DNA of 64,000 nt from a bacterium (GTDB lineage: Bacteria; Electryoneota; RPQS01): contig JADKHW010000001.1 of assembly GCA_016721565.1 (NCBI GenBank), forward strand, positions 434,001-498,000, read 5' to 3'. A model generated the notes under the pieces. The model was not told the origin of the DNA, made no database searches, and worked only from the letters and a program-made list of their open reading frames with translations. The translations under genes and the position numbers were made by a program. Shown one piece after another: positions 63,522 to 64,000 of this stretch; position 1 is the stretch's first letter; each line of letters begins with the position of its first letter.

Positions 63522-64000
63522 ATGGCCGTTCCAAAGCAGGAAATTGAGGCGCTTCGTCGGGAAATTGCCCGCCACGACCGGTTATACTACGCCGACGGTA
63601 CGCCAGAAATTAGCGATTTCGATTATGACCAGCTTTTCAAGCGACTTCGTGACCTTGAGTCGGCGCACCCCGAGCTGATAACACCAGACAGCGTCACACA
63701 ACGCATTGGGGACGTATTGACAGAGGGCTTTGCATCTGTAAAACATCCGTTTCCGATGCTTTCTCTGCAGAATTCGTACGATCTGGATGACATTTCTGAG
63801 TTTCATCACCGCGTAGTTAATGGTTTGGAGGGGGATTCGCCAGAGTACTCGTGTGAACTTAAGTTTGACGGTGTGTCCCTGCTTCTAACATATGAAGCTG
63901 GATTTCTGATTCGCGCCGCGACGCGCGGCGACGGCGAAAAAGGTGACAATATTACGGCCAATATCCGCACTTTGAAGGGGATTCCACTAAGGCTATCGGC
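63522..64000 (+). CDS. ligA: NAD-dependent DNA ligase, 3' end outside window
   Basis: Seals nicks in DNA using NAD. From ATG 63522 the frame is open to the window end (159 codons): EIEALRREIARHDRLYYADG, PEISDFDYDQLFKRL, HPFPMLSLQNSYDLDD and the adenylation motif CELKFDGVSLLL with the catalytic lysine (KFDG), then ATRGDGEKGDNIT. These are the NAD-binding Ia domain and the start of the adenylation domain. The gene continues outside the window. Confidence 0.95.
   Translation, partial: MAVPKQEIEALRREIARHDRLYYADGTPEISDFDYDQLFKRLRDLESAHPELITPDSVTQRIGDVLTEGFASVKHPFPMLSLQNSYDLDDISEFHHRVVNGLEGDSPEYSCELKFDGVSLLLTYEAGFLIRAATRGDGEKGDNITANIRTLKGIPLRLS

Noticed and set aside
63442..63678. Plus-strand ORF before ligA
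   Set aside because: Out of frame with the clear LigA sequence from 63522; no motif of its own.
1..64000. CRISPR arrays, tRNA or rRNA genes, insertion sequences and prophage
   Set aside because: No direct-repeat arrays, cloverleaf-like genes, transposases, integrases or phage genes were seen on either strand.

Overview
The window (about 49% GC by eye) is a dense bacterial chromosome segment, probably from an uncultivated lineage of the FCB (Fibrobacteres-Chlorobi-Bacteroidetes) superphylum. The evidence is a PorU/PorV type IX secretion pair, proteins with PorU-type C-terminal sorting domains, a GWxTD protein, two DUF5683 proteins and a lipoprotein starting CAYYNTFYN. Groups such as Zixibacteria, KSB1, Electryoneota, Marinimicrobia or Cloacimonadota would fit; the exact phylum cannot be read from this sequence. 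The cell is clearly diderm. Genes are packed tightly with many ATGA/GTGA stop-start overlaps and many GTG/TTG starts. Five likely housekeeping promoters share the form TTGnnn-17-TATATT.

Layout. 0-4 kb: mtaB (cut by the window edge), an M20-type tripeptidase and guaB behind a terminator-like hairpin; rpsT lies on the minus strand with a clean promoter. 4.5-16 kb (+): broken sirtuin, TPR lipoprotein, cdsA, ubiE/menG, comEC, rnhB, yraN, a lamin-tail surface protein and an ABC-F ATPase. 16-36 kb (+): carbamate kinase, sucCD, ndk, an EcfT-like protein, truA, an HtrA protease, purB-purC-psd-pssA-purS-purQ, tatA, gatA-gatB, smc, a GWxTD protein, an orphan NatA-type ATPase and an HD-GYP protein. 36-48 kb (+): an envelope/secretion block behind its own promoter and structured leader: porU, porV, an M6-like protein whose zinc motif is destroyed, and a HEXXH protease-propeller-barrel fusion. 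48-53 kb (+): DUF5683 proteins, an N-terminally truncated rmlD fused in frame to one of them, a PPC-domain protein, a deoxynucleoside kinase, a damaged UbiA-like protein, maf and a split RodZ-like pair. 53-58 kb (+): a poly-gamma-glutamate operon (pgsB, pgsC, pgsW) ending in a duplicated-domain periplasmic protein and an outer-membrane barrel, driven by two overlapping promoters. 58-63.3 kb (-): three GT2 glycosyltransferases, a flippase-like membrane protein and a polysaccharide deacetylase in one operon. 63.5 kb to the end (+): the start of ligA.

The most interesting content is (i) the pgs operon, which looks like a self-contained synthesis-plus-export system for a diderm cell, (ii) the porU-porV block with unusual protease-like partners, and (iii) the minus-strand glycan cluster. 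A caution applies throughout: at least seven otherwise conserved genes, including purB and purC, are broken by small indels, several of them in homopolymer runs. This pattern suggests base-level errors in the assembly rather than true pseudogenes for most of them.
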